From NCBI RefSeq assembly GCF_001021975.1, contig NZ_CP009928.1:2856001-2920000 (forward strand): a stretch of 64,000 nucleotides of DNA, written 5' to 3'. A program made the position numbers and the translations under genes. This stretch comes from Chryseobacterium gallinarum. GTDB taxonomy: Bacteria; Bacteroidota; Bacteroidia; Flavobacteriales; Weeksellaceae. The notes below the pieces were generated by a model. The model was not told the DNA's origin. It made no database searches and saw only the letters and a list, made by a program, of their open reading frames with translations. This document shows, piece by piece, positions 48,286-59,700 of this stretch (position 1 is the stretch's first letter; each line of letters starts with the position of its first letter).

Positions 48286-49971
48286 ATGAATTTATTTACG
48301 GAAACCAATTTAAGTCCTGATATTCTTAAGGCGATTGGCGAAATGGGTTACGAAAGCCCAACAGAAATCCAAAAACAGACTATCCCTTTTATTCTTTCAG
48401 ATATTCGCGATTTGATCGCACTTGCGCAGACAGGGACAGGCAAAACAGCAGCGTTTTCGCTTCCGATTTTGGATATGATTGACGATACGAGTCGCAAAAT
48501 CCAATTATTGGTGCTTTGTCCGACACGGGAATTATGTCTTCAGATTGCTAAAGACATAAAGAATTACTCTAAGTATATGAAAGACATCAAAACTACTGCG
48601 GTTTATGGTGGAAGTAGTATTGTAGAGCAAATGAGATCTTTAAAGGATAAGCCACAAATCATTGTGGGAACTCCGGGAAGAGTAATTGATCTTATCAACA
48701 GAAAGGCGCTTGATTTTTCTGCTATTCATTGGTTGGTATTAGACGAGGCTGATGAAATGCTTTCAATGGGTTTCAAAGATGAATTGGAGACCATTCTAAG
48801 TGAAACTCCGGAAACGAAACAAACCTTCTTATTCTCTGCTACGATGAATAAAGAAGTGGAAAGGATTTCCAAAAACTATCTTACCAAACCACACCGTATT
48901 TCAGTAGGTTCTATCAATGAAGTGAAAAAGAACATTACTCATGAATATTATGTGGTAGGATACCGCCAGAAAAAAGAAGCATTAAAGCGATTAATTGATG
49001 CTAACCCTAACCAGTATTCCATCATCTTCTGCAGAACGAGAATGGAAACCCAGGAAGTAGCTGATTTCTTAATGCAGAACGGCTATGCTGCTGACGCCCT
49101 TCACGGGGATCTTTCCCAGGCGCAGAGAGATACGGTAATGAAGAAGTTCAGATTGAAAAATATTGATATCCTTGTAGCGACAGACGTTGCCGCTAGAGGT
49201 CTGGATGTCAATTCTCTGACTCACGTTATCCACTACTCCCTGCCTGATGATCCTGAAGTATTCGTTCACCGAAGCGGAAGAACAGGTAGAGCAGGAAAAG
49301 ATGGTATTTCTATGGCTTTGATCAAGCCTGAAGAAAGCAGAAAACTGAAGCAAATCAAATCTGCTACGAAAATTGAGATTAACGAAAGAACTATTCCTAC
49401 AGGTGACCAGATTATTAAAGCTCAGGTAGGAGGAGTTTTTGAAAAGCTATTCACGGAACATGAAGATCTTTTTGAATTTGATGACAGTTTAATCCCGGAT
49501 CTGAGTAACTTTACCAAAGAAGAACTGGTACATCAGTTGCTGCAATTCCAGTTGAAAGACCTTGCTTTATATTACAAAGATAAGCATGACCTTGCTGAGC
49601 AGAAATTAAGCACCAGGGATGATGATTATTCCAGAAGAGATCGTGGTCGCGACAGGGACAGGGGAAGAGACAGGGATCGTGGAAGAGATCGGGAACGTGG
49701 CGGAAAGCCAAGAAGAAGAGATGAAAATATGGTAAGATTCTTCTTCAATCTTGGAAAGAAAGACCATTTGAAGAAACTTGATGTTTTAGATATTATCAAT
49801 AAAGCTACTGCCGGAGGAAAGAGTAAGAAAAGAGCTGAAATCGGTGATATTGAAATCCTGGAGAAATTCTCCTTCTTTGAGGTTGAAAAATCGTTTAAAG
49901 ACAATGTTTTAAGCAATATTCAATCTATGAAATTTAAAGGAAAAGACATGAGGGCTGAAGTAGCCAACTAA
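48286..49971 (+). CDS. DEAD-box RNA helicase (DeaD/CsdA-like)
   Basis: A 561-residue ATP-dependent RNA helicase. Q motif (GYESPTEIQKQTIP), Walker A AQTGTGKT (K53), PTREL, TPGR, DEAD (153-156), SAT, ARGLDV and HRSGRTGRAG are all present. An Arg/Asp/Gly-rich low-complexity tract (about 445-475, repeats of RDRGRD) lies before a C-terminal DbpA-like RNA-binding domain (MVRFFFNLGKKDHLKKLDVL). Probable roles: ribosome assembly, RNA turnover and cold growth. Monocistronic with its own terminator. Confidence 0.94.
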   Translation: MNLFTETNLSPDILKAIGEMGYESPTEIQKQTIPFILSDIRDLIALAQTGTGKTAAFSLPILDMIDDTSRKIQLLVLCPTRELCLQIAKDIKNYSKYMKDIKTTAVYGGSSIVEQMRSLKDKPQIIVGTPGRVIDLINRKALDFSAIHWLVLDEADEMLSMGFKDELETILSETPETKQTFLFSATMNKEVERISKNYLTKPHRISVGSINEVKKNITHEYYVVGYRQKKEALKRLIDANPNQYSIIFCRTRMETQEVADFLMQNGYAADALHGDLSQAQRDTVMKKFRLKNIDILVATDVAARGLDVNSLTHVIHYSLPDDPEVFVHRSGRTGRAGKDGISMALIKPEESRKLKQIKSATKIEINERTIPTGDQIIKAQVGGVFEKLFTEHEDLFEFDDSLIPDLSNFTKEELVHQLLQFQLKDLALYYKDKHDLAEQKLSTRDDDYSRRDRGRDRDRGRDRDRGRDRERGGKPRRRDENMVRFFFNLGKKDHLKKLDVLDIINKATAGGKSKKRAEIGDIEILEKFSFFEVEKSFKDNVLSNIQSMKFKGKDMRAEVAN

Positions 49972-49990
49972 GTCTTGCTTATACCATATA

Positions 49991-50016
49991 AAACCGGCAC
50001 CAGTGCCGGTTTTTTT
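49991..50016 (+). terminator. Terminator of the helicase gene
   Basis: CCGGCAC / GTGCCGG stem flanked by A and T runs. Confidence 0.85.
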
Positions 50017-50122
50017 GTTTGATAATCAGAGGTTAGGCGAATGTTAACAAAACTTAATGTTAGATAGTTTCAGGTACAATCCTTTTTTAAGAAATTTGCA
50101 CACGAATTATAAATACTAAAAA

Positions 50123-50761
50123 ATGGGAATTGGTAATATTTTCCACGCTTTTCAACCAAAAGATAAAATCTTCTTTGTACTTTTTGAAAAGGTAACTGAA
50201 AATCTAGTTGCAATGTCTGAAGAATTCAACACAGGAATCAAGGATTTCGACCTTAATGATGATTCCATGTTGAAAAAAATGAGCGATTTTGAGCATAAAA
50301 ATGATGAACTTACTCACGAGATTTTCGTAGAACTGGGAAAAAACTTTATTACACCTTTTGACCGTGAAGATATTCACACTCTGGCAACAGGATTAGACGA
50401 TATCGCAGATTATATTTACGCCTCTACAAAGTATATTTTCTTATATAAATCTCCTGAGATGAAGGCTTATTCGGATTTCTCTTTATTGATCCACAAGGCA
50501 TGTCTTGAAATTCAGAATGCAATGAAAAACCTTAAAGGCTTCAAAAACATGGAGCAGGTGAAAGAGGCTTGTATTAAAGTAAACTCTATTGAAAATATTG
50601 CAGATGACCTGCTTTCAAATTCTATGGTAGAATTGTTTGAAACTAATGATGCTATCAATATCATTAAAGTTTCATCTGTATTGAACTATCTTGAAGTTGT
50701 AACTGATAAAGCAGAAGATGTTGCGAATACCATTGAGAACATCATGATTAAATACGCATAA
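50123..50761 (+). CDS. DUF47 (PhoU-like) phosphate-transport regulator
   Basis: A 212-residue all-helical protein of the DUF47 family, related in fold to PhoU: FEKVTENLVAMSEEFNTG, FEHKNDELTHEIFVELGKNF, PFDREDIHTLATGLDDIADY and EVVTDKAEDVANTIENI. These genes regularly precede a PiT transporter gene, as here (17-base gap), and the protein is thought to modulate it. A GAAATTTG at 50091-50098 is a weak promoter match. Confidence 0.93.
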   Translation: MGIGNIFHAFQPKDKIFFVLFEKVTENLVAMSEEFNTGIKDFDLNDDSMLKKMSDFEHKNDELTHEIFVELGKNFITPFDREDIHTLATGLDDIADYIYASTKYIFLYKSPEMKAYSDFSLLIHKACLEIQNAMKNLKGFKNMEQVKEACIKVNSIENIADDLLSNSMVELFETNDAINIIKVSSVLNYLEVVTDKAEDVANTIENIMIKYA

Positions 50762-50778
50762 ATAATACATAGCAAAAA

Positions 50779-51921
50779 ATGGAATTTCCGATTTTACTTG
50801 TAGTTATTATTGCGCTGGCCCTGATTTTTGATTATATCAATGGTTTTCATGATGCTGCCAACTCAATTGCAACTATAGTTTCTACAAAAGTTTTAACTCC
50901 ATTCCAGGCTGTACTTTGGGCAGCGCTCTGGAACTTTGCAGCTTTCTTTATTGCTGCCTATATTATTGGAGAATTTAAAATTGGTAATACAATTGCCAAA
51001 ACCGTTAACGAGAATTTTATCACCCTTGAGGTCATCTTTTCCGGTCTTGTGGCTGCAATTGCATGGAACCTTCTGACCTGGTGGTTTGGTATTCCTTCAT
51101 CATCTTCACATACATTAATCGGAGGGTTTCTGGGAGCTGCATTGATGCATGCCTTTATGATGGATTACCACGACGTGGCAGCGGCACAGCCGGCGCTTGG
51201 GACGTGGGAAACTGTTAAGGAAGCTTTTAGCCAGGTAACCCATCAGAGTGTGGTGAAATTTGATAAAGTGATTCCGATCTTCTTATTCATCTTCATGGCT
51301 CCGATTATAGGGATGATCATCTCTATTATTATCACCCTGATTATCGTACACCTTTACAAAAAATCAAACCCGCATAAAGCAGATCAGTCTTTCAAAAGAT
51401 TACAGCTGGCATCTTCAGCTTTATTCAGCTTAGGGCACGGTTTGAATGATGCACAGAAAGTAATGGGTATCATTGGTGCTGCATTAATTTATTACCACGT
51501 TGAGATGCTTCAGGACCCGGTTTATCTGAATATCCCTGCTGCAGAACGTTTTGACTTCTTTGCTGAACATTACCTTTGGGTACCTCTGGTATCTTTCCTT
51601 GCTATTGGTTTAGGAACGATGAGTGGAGGCTGGAAGATCATCAAAACAATGGGTACCAAGATTACAAAAGTAACTTCATTGGAAGGGGTGAGTGCAGAAA
51701 CGGCAGGAGCTATTACTTTATTTATCACAGACCACTTTGGTATCCCTGTATCTACAACACATACGATTACAGGTTCTATCATCGGGGTAGGATTAACAAA
51801 AAGGGTTTCCGCCGTGAGATGGGGAATTACGGTAAGCTTACTTTGGGCTTGGGTATTAACAATTCCTATTTCTGCCATTGTAGCGGGGATTACCTACCTT
51901 CTGGTAACATTCTTTTCTTAA
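50779..51921 (+). CDS. PiT-family inorganic phosphate transporter
   Basis: A 380-residue inner-membrane phosphate:cation symporter. The duplicated PiT signature is visible: FDYINGFHDAANSIATIVST near the N-terminus and SLGHGLNDAQKVMGIIGAAL in the second half. GIPVSTTHTITGSIIGVG lies near the C-terminus. About 8-10 membrane helices. Forms an operon with the DUF47 gene. A terminator follows. Confidence 0.94.
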   Translation: MEFPILLVVIIALALIFDYINGFHDAANSIATIVSTKVLTPFQAVLWAALWNFAAFFIAAYIIGEFKIGNTIAKTVNENFITLEVIFSGLVAAIAWNLLTWWFGIPSSSSHTLIGGFLGAALMHAFMMDYHDVAAAQPALGTWETVKEAFSQVTHQSVVKFDKVIPIFLFIFMAPIIGMIISIIITLIIVHLYKKSNPHKADQSFKRLQLASSALFSLGHGLNDAQKVMGIIGAALIYYHVEMLQDPVYLNIPAAERFDFFAEHYLWVPLVSFLAIGLGTMSGGWKIIKTMGTKITKVTSLEGVSAETAGAITLFITDHFGIPVSTTHTITGSIIGVGLTKRVSAVRWGITVSLLWAWVLTIPISAIVAGITYLLVTFFS

Positions 51922-52353
51922 TATACAAAAATCACTTAAGCATATAAAACTTTGTCCGGTTGGGCAAAGTTTTTTTGTTATATACCAGGATGGCAACATC
52001 AACAAGAAATTTTTGATCAGCGTACATATATCTCTCCAGCTTATTCAGCGATTTCCTTAGCTTACTTTAGCTCCTACTTTTGAAACTATCCGAATTTGGA
52101 ATTTATTTTTTTCACCTAATTGTTATTTATTAAGTAATGAAATGCTTGTTTTTTATGATTCTTATTTATGATATTTTATGAAGCTTAATATCTTTGTAAA
52201 ATGCTTGCTGTAAAAGGTTTTTATGTGTTTTTTAATAGCCGCTTTTATTATCTTTGCCATACTGAAATGATTAAATTTTAAAAAAACACAATTCACTATA
52301 GAATAGAGATATTTTGACTATTCAGTCTCAACAAGTTTTTACACGAACACTAT
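51922..52353 (+). terminator. Terminator (51946-51976) and spacer before Rhs module 2
   Basis: A 12-bp stem AAAACTTTGTCC / GGGCAAAGTTTT with a GGTT loop and a T run ends the phosphate operon. The rest is AT-rich with no gene and no exact TAnnTTTG. Confidence 0.75.
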
Positions 52354-53190
52354 ATGAAACGAACACTATTATTTATTTTTGCTCTTTCGGCTTCTGCCGT
52401 TTCTGCTCAAAGCTGGAATATTACCGGAAATTCAGGAACAAGCTCATCGAACAACTTTATAGGAACAACAGATAATCAGGATTTGGTTATTAAGACTAAG
52501 AACATTGAAAGGCTGAGGATTAACTCAGCCGGAAATATGGCTATTGGAGGAATTCCTGATGACCCGTATGTTCCTTTTCAGGTATATGGAAGGGCCCAGT
52601 TCAGGTCTAATATCAACAGTGATGGTCTCCAGATAAGTAATGCAGCCCCCAAACTGGATCCGGGACTTGATTTGGTATGGATTAAATACGACCATTATCA
52701 GCCTAATGATGTAGGGCTGTTGACGCTTTCCACCCCTTCATTTGACGGGGATTGGCCCAAATCGGTATTTACCGTGAGAACCAATGGTAAAATTTTTATG
52801 GGCGGGGTAGATCCTACACCGGGATTCGTCTGCAGCGATTGTAATGATTACAGACTCTTTGTAAAAGACGGAATAAAGGCAGAGAAAGTAAAAGTAGAGG
52901 CAGGCCCTGGTGGCTGGGCGGATTATGTATTTAAAAAAGAATATAAGCTCCGTTCTTTGGAAGAGGTAGAGCAGCATATTTCAGAAAAAGGACATTTGCC
53001 GAATATTCCTTCTGCTCAGGAAGTGGAGAAAGAGGGAATTAATTTAGGGGAAATGAATACTAAACTCCTCGAAAAAATTGAAGAGCTTACGCTTTATTCC
53101 ATTGAACAGAATAAGCAATTAAAATCCCAGTCTGAAAAAATTGAGAAACTGGAACAGCAGGTTCAGAAACTTTTATCCACTCAAAAATAA
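52354..53190 (+). CDS. Secreted fibre-like protein with C-terminal coiled coil
   Basis: A 278-residue exported protein with signal peptide MKRTLLFIFALSASAVSAQ. The N-terminal part (NITGNSGTSSSNNFIGTTD, ERLRINSAGNMAIGG) resembles the head repeats of Bacteroidota fibre or tail-fibre-like proteins. It continues with WADYVFKKEYKLRSLEEVEQ, HLPNIPSAQEVEKEGINLGE and a heptad coiled coil (about 235-278). This C-terminal arrangement is common in trimeric surface fibres of the phylum. The next gene starts 6 bases later, so it belongs to the Rhs module 2 operon. The function is not known. Confidence 0.72.
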   Translation: MKRTLLFIFALSASAVSAQSWNITGNSGTSSSNNFIGTTDNQDLVIKTKNIERLRINSAGNMAIGGIPDDPYVPFQVYGRAQFRSNINSDGLQISNAAPKLDPGLDLVWIKYDHYQPNDVGLLTLSTPSFDGDWPKSVFTVRTNGKIFMGGVDPTPGFVCSDCNDYRLFVKDGIKAEKVKVEAGPGGWADYVFKKEYKLRSLEEVEQHISEKGHLPNIPSAQEVEKEGINLGEMNTKLLEKIEELTLYSIEQNKQLKSQSEKIEKLEQQVQKLLSTQK

Positions 53191-53196
53191 CACAAT

Positions 53197-53682
53197 ATGA
53201 AGAAAAAACTATTTTCTGTATTTTCTTTGTTGGTTGGATTTCTTGGCTATTCACAAACTGAAGTCTATTTTAAATACGATGAAGCCGGAAATCAGCGATA
53301 CAAGGGAACCAATACGGCGGCCAAAAAAGCTGAAGACCTAATTTCTAAGGAGGTAAAAGTACAGCAACAGGCAAAAACAAGTATTGCCGCATCACAGACA
53401 CCTGCCATAGATGAAAAAGCATTCTGGAAACAAATCAGGTTATATCCGGTTCCGGTGAACGACTATTTAACCATCGACTGGACTGAAGAGGTGGACAGCC
53501 TGATAGAATCTGTTTCACTCTACCAGCATAGTACTGTTCATTGGAAATTCCAGCAACAAAATATTCCCGGGTTAAACCGTCAGGTTAAGATCAATATGAC
53601 CGGCTATGATTGGGGTGTTTATATTTTGCGTTTTACCCTGAAGGACGGAAGAGTCTTTGGCAGAAATGTTACGAAAAGATAA
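53197..53682 (+). CDS. Small T9SS-tail-like partner protein of Rhs module 2
   Basis: A 161-residue paralogue of the protein at 18160. It has a signal peptide (MKKKLFSVFSLLVGFLGYSQ), an Rhs-like KYDEAGNQRYKG motif, a linker with QTPAIDEKAFWKQI, and the same C-terminal beta domain (LYPVPVNDYLTIDW, VSLYQHSTVHWKFQ, WGVYILRFTLKDGR). The linkers differ, while the YDEAGNQ and tail segments are conserved, which points to two functional ends. It lies 107 bases upstream of the giant Rhs gene. Not a recognised named family. Confidence 0.75.
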   Translation: MKKKLFSVFSLLVGFLGYSQTEVYFKYDEAGNQRYKGTNTAAKKAEDLISKEVKVQQQAKTSIAASQTPAIDEKAFWKQIRLYPVPVNDYLTIDWTEEVDSLIESVSLYQHSTVHWKFQQQNIPGLNRQVKINMTGYDWGVYILRFTLKDGRVFGRNVTKR

Positions 53683-53789
53683 GAAACAAGGAACAATTTA
53701 AAGAGTACAAGATCTCCCAATGCACGAGATTGTTTTTCTGCCCATCTTTATTTATCAATTATCATTAATACAATAACAAATAATTCTAT

Positions 53790-56700
53790 ATGAAATTATT
53801 TTTATCATTTATATTATCCTTATGTTCAGTGCTGGGGTTTTCACAGACGATACTTAACCAGCCGGAGACCACTACACGGACGGTTCAGGATCCACGTGCA
53901 GTGATGCTGGCACGAGGATTTATTGCAAAATCCGGTACCTCCAATCCGTTTATTGCAAAACTAGGTCCCGCGACAGAGAACCCTGGTGGAGGGCCAACGG
54001 ATTCCAATGCCGGAGCCGATAATCCAAGTGGAACCTCTGCTCCCGCAGGCCAGAGCTTCCATGATACGAAAGGAAATATAGAAGTAAATGGCAGCGGCCA
54101 ATTACAATTTACCTTACCCATTGCTTTGCCTCCGGGTGTAAAAAATGTGGCTCCACAGGTTAACCTTGTGTATACCAGTGGTTCCGGAAACGGAATTGCA
54201 GGATATGGCTGGAATCTGTCGGGAATAACTGCCATTTCAAGAATAGGAAAGACTATTGAAAAAGATGGGGAAGTTAAAGGGGTTCAGTTAGACTATTCAG
54301 ATTATTACAGCTTCAATGGGCAGAGACTAATTCTCAAATCCGGAGAATATGGAAAGGATGCTGAGTATGTCACTGAAAAGTATTCTAATATTAAAATAAA
54401 ATCCTCAGGGATAGGGCCGCTCTCTAATCCGGCACAATTTGAAGTTACTTTTGAGGATGGATCACAGGCTTGGTATGGTGCATACAAATCGGGTTTCAGG
54501 GATAATCCGGAAGTGACTACCCCTTTGGAATATAATATTGTAAAATGGAGGGATGCCCAGGGAAATGTCATTCATTATAGCTACCGCCAGCAAAATAATG
54601 TGGTGGTATTAACTTCCATAACATGGGGAGGAAATGAGGTACTTAACAAGCCGGATTTTAATGAAATCCTGTTTACTTATACAGCAAGAGATCTGGTCGA
54701 AAAATCTTATGTCAGTGGTATTGCTTTTACTCAGGATAATTTGTTAAAAGAAATTAAGGTAAACTCGAATGGAAGCCAGTTTAAAAGGTATGGAATAGAA
54801 TATGCTGACAATGATACAAAATATAAATTTGTCAATAAAATCACAGAATATAATTCTGCTAATGAAGCGACTAATCCAGTGCTTTTTGAAAATGAACAAG
54901 ATCCTGCTTCGTCAAACTTCTTTAATAATAACAGTAGATTCGATGAGATATATGGAGAGGGCGTTATTTCAGGAGACTTTAATGGTGATGGTAAATTAGA
55001 TTTTATAAAAGGAACTACATTAATGCTTAGCAGGCTTGACGGAAATTCCACATTTTTTACAGTACAATATACCGGAAATCCAATATCCAGAGGAACTTTT
55101 TTAAAAAATGGCAATCTTATTCCAAAAGATGCTCTCTATACATTATCTTCCAGTGAACCTGATGGTAAAACACGATTAAGAATTTATGATTTTAATGGGA
55201 GTAACTTTGAAGAAATTACTGCCAAAGAATTGGATTTTTCTTCCTATAGTTTTAACAGTACCGAAGGATATACACCTACATACAGTCCATCCAACCCTTT
55301 AGTTGCGAATAATTCTCCATATAAGTTTTTAGAGGGGGATTTCAACGGAGATGGAATATCTGAATTTATTATATCTACATTAAAAGTAGTAAAGGAAGAA
55401 ATATGGGGATATGATTGGAATGGCTACCCTGAGCTTCAAGGAGCAGCAGATATAGGCTACGAAGTTTTTGATTTTTATTTTGACCCGTTAACTAATACTT
55501 TAAAAAAAATAAATCTACCTTTAAGTGATTATAGCAAATATACAGGGCAATATTTATTTACTTCACCACATTATTATAAACCCGTCCCAATAGGGGATTT
55601 TGATGGTGATGGTAAAACAGATCTAATCAGCCTTATCAGTGGTACAAAAGTTTATTCTTTAAATGCTGTTACAAAAGAATTTGAGCTGAAAGTGCAATCA
55701 CCGGCACAAATTTCTGTCAGAGGAGTTGCTTTACTTGGTGATTTTAATGGTGATGGTAAAACTGATGTAATGTCTCCTATCGCTGAAGATTCATCAGATT
55801 GGAAAATGTTTATTTCCACAGGTAAAGGTGTAATAGAATATTATTATTCAAATTTAGCTTTATACCAACCTCAACATACAGGAGCTCCTACTAAACGAAG
55901 AAATACAATAAGGAACTATTTCGCACCTGATTTGAATAAAGATGGCAAAAGTGATTTTCTTCTTTTCCAATCAGAAGTATGGTTCAGGGAATGGGCTATT
56001 AACAATCCGGATTCAAGCTATGGATTTATTTATTTAAGAAATGACGGAGTTGATAATGAAGGTAAGCCTATATTAACCAATGCATATAGTATTGGTACTA
56101 AAGAAGCAACCTCTTGGGGAGATGATGATGATGAGGATATTAATTATTCTAAATATGGAGAGCATTATTTACCATTGTTAGGTTCTTTCCGTCTTTCACA
56201 GTTAAATACTGATTTTGCAATTATTCATAAGACAAAACTTATCACATGGAACCTGGGAAGTAAGCTTGATAAGATATCAAGAATAAAATCTATTACCCAA
56301 GGGGGAATAAAAACGGATATAGAATATTCACCTTTGATTAATGAGGGTAATATTTACAAATCTTATTTAGATACTAATGCTGTAAGTTATCCTTATGTTA
56401 ATATTAAAGAAAATCTTAATTATTATGTAGTTTCGAAATTAATTCAAGATCAAAGAAGGCAGGAGTTTAGGTACAGAGATTTGATTGGCAATTTACATGG
56501 CAGAGGAATTATTGGTTTCAGGCAAGCAGCAAGATCTACATTTTTTGCTAATGGCTTTGAAAATACAAAAATCTGGACAGGTTCAGAAATTAATCCACTG
56601 AATGAAGCTTTGCCATATAAAGACTGGTCTATCAGAACAACTGATGAGAACAAGATTTTCCCAGCCGACATTTCATTAAATAATTTGCAATTATTATCAT

Positions 56701-59700
56701 TCAAACAGTATGATTATAAAATTGATAAGCTGCTTAATGGAAATATAGTTACAAGTGTTTTGGATGCAGATAAACCCAAAATAGTTCTTGCGGTTAATCC
56801 TTATATAACGACATCAAAAGACTTTTTAAAAAACATAAAAACAGTTCATACTGTTGAGCAGTATAATGAAATATATCTTCCTAATAAATCTGTAACAGTA
56901 GTTAATGACGGGGTTGCTGTATCAATATCAGAATTAGAATATTACCCATCTAACCTTATCCCAGGAACTGATTATAGTATTGGTAAACCCAAAGTAAAAA
57001 CAGAAACAGTTCAGGCTTATGGTGATACCAAATCTGCAAAAGAAGAATACACGTATGAAAACAATTTATTAAAAACTTTAAAAACCTGGAATAGGGATAA
57101 CACCGGCTATTTATTGGAAACTTATGATTATGATGGCTTCGGGAATATTACCCAAAAGGTAATCAGCAATAGTGTGGATTCCCAAACCCAAACCATCGGA
57201 TCCTTGTATGACCCTAAAGGAAGATTTGTTATTAAAAAAACAGATAATTTAGGATTAGAGACCAATATTGAATACAATGATTGGGGACAGGTTAAAACGC
57301 AGACCGATCCTTTAGGAAATACTCTCGTTAATACCTATGATCCATGGGGTAAGATGTTAACATCCAGGTCCAATCTGGAAGGTACAACCACTTATCGGTA
57401 TGAAAGAGACAGTAACTCCAATATTATTGTCACCCAGTATGACCCTGATGGTGATATTTCAAAAAAATACACCAATAAACTGGGGCAGGAATATAAGGCT
57501 TCCACTAAGGCCTTCGGTCAGGGGCAATTTGTATCCCAGGAAACCCAATATGATGTATTAGGCAGGAAAATTAAGGAATCCGAACCTTATTTTGAAGGTC
57601 AGAGCGCGAGCCAATGGAATGTGATGACATATAATGACTCCGTATTTCCGGCAAGGGTAACCGCTACTACATTCAATGGCAAGCAGATGGAAACCTCCGT
57701 TTCAGGACTGACTACAACGGTTAAAGAGCTCAACGGCTACGGAAGAACCACCTCGAAAACCACCGATGCATTAGGAAACGTAGTTTCCTCAACCGATAAA
57801 GGCGGAACGATACAATTCTCTTACAATGCAGCAGGAGAACAGATAAAAGCACAGTATGCTGAAAATATTGTCACCACAAAATATGATGCTTGGGGCAGAA
57901 AATCAGAATTCAATGATCCATCTAACGGATTGTATAAATATGAATATGACGGATTTGGCCAGCCGAAGAAAATTATCAGCCCTAAGGGGACTAAAGAGTT
58001 TACCTATAATAATTTAGGGCAATTAATTTCCCGGAAAGAGCTTTCTACCACAGACGGAGGACAGGCCACCAATAAAACGATTTCTTATACTTATGATAAT
58101 AAAGGAAGAGTTATTGCTAAATCAGGAACCTCCAAAGGGCAGCCATATAGTAATAATGTTTCTTATGACCCACAAGGAAGATTATTATCATCATCTGAAA
58201 ATAGCAATGGTAAATATTTTATTCAAAAAGGAATTACCTATGATGATAAAGGAAGAGTGATTTCTTACGAAAAACAATTGTATTCTTCGGGAGTCCTTAC
58301 CAGGATACAGATAGAAAACGTATACAGTGCCTGGAATGGTGAATTGTATCAGGTAAAAGATAAAACATCCGGAAAAGTATTATGGACACTTCTGGAAACC
58401 AATGCCAAAGGACAGGTATTGAAATCAAAATTAGGGGCAGCAGATATCAACAATACCTATGATCCCAATGGTTTCTTAACCAATGTCAACCATTCTTCAA
58501 CGGCAAAACCAGGTATCCTTCAGCTTTCTTACTCATTTGATGCGATAAAGAATGAGCTGAAAAGCAGAACGACGGGAGGAGATTTTAATATTGTTGAATC
58601 ATTTGATTATGACGACAACAATCGTCTGGTGAACTGGACCAATCCGGTAACAGGTATTAAACCTGCAACCAACCGAAACATTTATGATGTAAAAGGAAGG
58701 ATCATGGAGAACGATCAGGTAGGAACCATGAAGTATGAAAACTCTGCAAAGATTTACCAGCCGACAGGAATGACCTTAAATGCCGCAGGAACCCAGCATT
58801 ACAACAATGACCTGATCCAAAGCATTGCTTATAATGAAAATAATGATCCTGTTTTTATTGATGGTGAGAAAGGAGATGCAGCTTTCCAGTATGGCTTAAC
58901 CTCGATGAGGCAAAGAGTGACCTATGGAGGAAACTTCAATACGGATGGAGAAGGTAAATTCACAAAATATTACAGTGAAGATGGAAGCTATGAAATCGTA
59001 AAAGACAATACGACCGGAAAGGAAAAGCATATTTTGTACATCGGCGGAACACCTTATGAATCTAATATTGTATATTTAAAGAACTTTACGGAGAGCAGCG
59101 GTTCTTATAAATTTTTACATAAAGATTATATAGGAAGTATTTTAGCCATCAGTGATGAAGCTGGCAATAAATTGGAGCAAAGGCACTTTGATGCCTGGGG
59201 TAATTTTACCCATCTGCAAATAGGAAACGGAGCGATTATTACCGATAAGAATATTATTGATACTGCTTCGTTATTAATAGACAGAGGCTATACCAGTCAT
59301 GAGCATTTTGCAGAGGTGGGAATCATCCACATGAACGGTAGATTGTATGATCCGTTGTTAAGAAGATTTTTAAATGCAGATGAAAATATACAGGATCCTT
59401 ATAATACCCAAAACTATAACAAGTATGGGTATGTATTCAACAATCCGCTAATGTACAATGATCCAAATGGGGAATTTGTCTGGTTTGTTCCTATCATAGC
59501 AGCTGTAGTTTCGGAGTTTTTTACCATGTATTATACACAGACTCCGTTTAATGGTGCCCGTTTTGTAGGAAGTCTTGCGATGTCATACGCAAGTGCTGGA
59601 ATAGCCGGAGCGATAGGAGATGTATTTAAAATAGCTTCTGTAGCAGAAGCACTTGGTAAATGGGGAACCATTGTAACCAGAGCAGGGGCACATGCTCTTA

